From: Zonotrichia leucophrys gambelii
Lineage: Eukaryota; Chordata; Aves; Passeriformes; Passerellidae
Length of the DNA: 64,000 nucleotides
Direction of reading: 5' to 3'
NCBI RefSeq assembly: GCF_028769735.1
Contig: NC_088171.1
Location: 60,998,216 to 61,062,215, forward strand
Positions 63,342-64,000 of this stretch are shown here, one piece after another. Below the pieces are notes generated by a model. The model did no database searches. It had not been told where the DNA came from and saw only the letters and a list, made by a program, of their open reading frames with translations. Position numbers and translations under genes: made by a program. Positions within the stretch are counted from its first letter, which is position 1; each line of letters opens with the position of its first letter.

Positions 63342-64000
63342 TTGCAGGGCATTTCTGAGAAGCAGGGCCCTGTGCTTATCCATTTGCAAACACGGGAAAT
63401 GATGACAGTGGTTGGAAGCTTTGAAGAGACGGGGGGAAGGGGAAAGAGAGAAGCCAGAAAGAAAAGGATTGGGGGCTAAAAGAGACCTTGTCCAGAAAAG
63501 ACTGATAAATTCTTCTTTTCAGATTCCTTGATCACTGGTAAGATTTGTTCTACATGTGAACATTCTCTTAGCTTGACAGAATCTTTATGCACTCCACGTT
63601 TTTTTGCATAATTTGGCAATAAATGGACAACTTTTGACTCTTTGAAGACTCTATTGCCTACTTCAGTATTAGGGTGGATATCAGTAAGGAAAAAAATACT
63701 CAGTTGCATATGTCTCCTGATTCAGTCACATTAATTGCACTTCAGATTTTATGGTGATGCAGATTCAGTAGTCTTCTAACACAGAGGAATTAGCATTACT
63801 TTCTGACTTGTGGGGCCTCTGTTCTCACTTCTTCCTCTTGGAAAGCATTTACAATGGCTGGTCAGTTTATCTGAAATAATCCTCTGAATGGTGCAACCTG
63901 TCTTATCAAACCAGAGCAAACAGGTTTACTGCAACCTGTCTTATTAAACCAGAGCCATTTCTGTGGAGAATAATTTTATTTTTTAGCAAATAACAAAAGC
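63342..64000. other. Unique non-coding DNA to the window end
   Basis: There is a purine-rich patch at 63420-63470, then AT-rich DNA and a 38-bp-period duplication near the end. No element crosses the right edge that I can recognise. Confidence 0.6.
63893..63955. repeat. Direct repeat, 2 x 25 bp, period 38
   Basis: The unit starting GCAACCTGTCTTAT at 63893-63917 is repeated at 63931-63955 with one C/T difference in 25 bases. The 13-bp spacer contains AACAGGTTTA, which is partly complementary to the unit start. Confidence 0.9.

Overview
This window looks like ordinary non-coding nuclear DNA from a bird, most likely a passerine. It is AT-rich by eye, stop codons are dense in all six frames, and no long ORF carries a recognisable domain. 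The identifiable content is transposable-element debris: one 3' fragment of a CR1 LINE (the dominant avian LINE) and seven LTR copies or fragments. Several LTRs belong to families I associate with songbird genomes. That assignment rests on recognition of family sequence, not on a search. I found no complete protein-coding gene, no tRNA or rRNA, no CRISPR array and no prokaryotic feature. The window is best read as a gene desert or the inside of a very long intron.

Layout. 1-4.8 kb: unique DNA with one perfect 14-bp inverted repeat. 4.8-5.2 kb: a 3'-truncated solo LTR, possibly followed by a second old LTR start. 5.2-19.5 kb: unique DNA with a degraded possible CR1 tail near 8.5 kb and an A/C-only tract near 14 kb. 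19.5-20 kb: an old minus-strand LTR fragment next to a compact 327-bp LTR that has a 16-bp perfect palindrome in its U3. 20-29.8 kb: unique DNA with a second A/C tract, a 12-bp perfect hairpin and a TA/CA microsatellite. 29.8-30.2 kb: a full solo LTR related to the 4.8 kb copy. 31.8-32.8 kb: a 1,016-bp ERVL-type solo LTR with a perfect 5-bp target-site duplication. 33-50.9 kb: unique DNA with homeodomain-motif-rich blocks that look like conserved regulatory elements, and a diverged same-orientation duplication of about 65 bp (45.2 and 46.0 kb). 50.9-52.9 kb: a transposon cluster (minus-strand LTR fragment, plus-strand CR1, minus-strand solo LTR with a 5-bp target-site duplication). 53-64 kb: unique DNA with another enhancer-like block at 56.1-56.5 kb, a third A/C tract, and near the right end a short signal-peptide-like ORF behind a G-run and a TATA-like box, which could be a first exon.

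No genes can be shown to work together here. The most useful results are the precisely bounded solo LTRs, the enhancer-like blocks, the 45/46 kb duplication, and the set of perfect inverted repeats. I did not find convincing evidence of a novel biological system.
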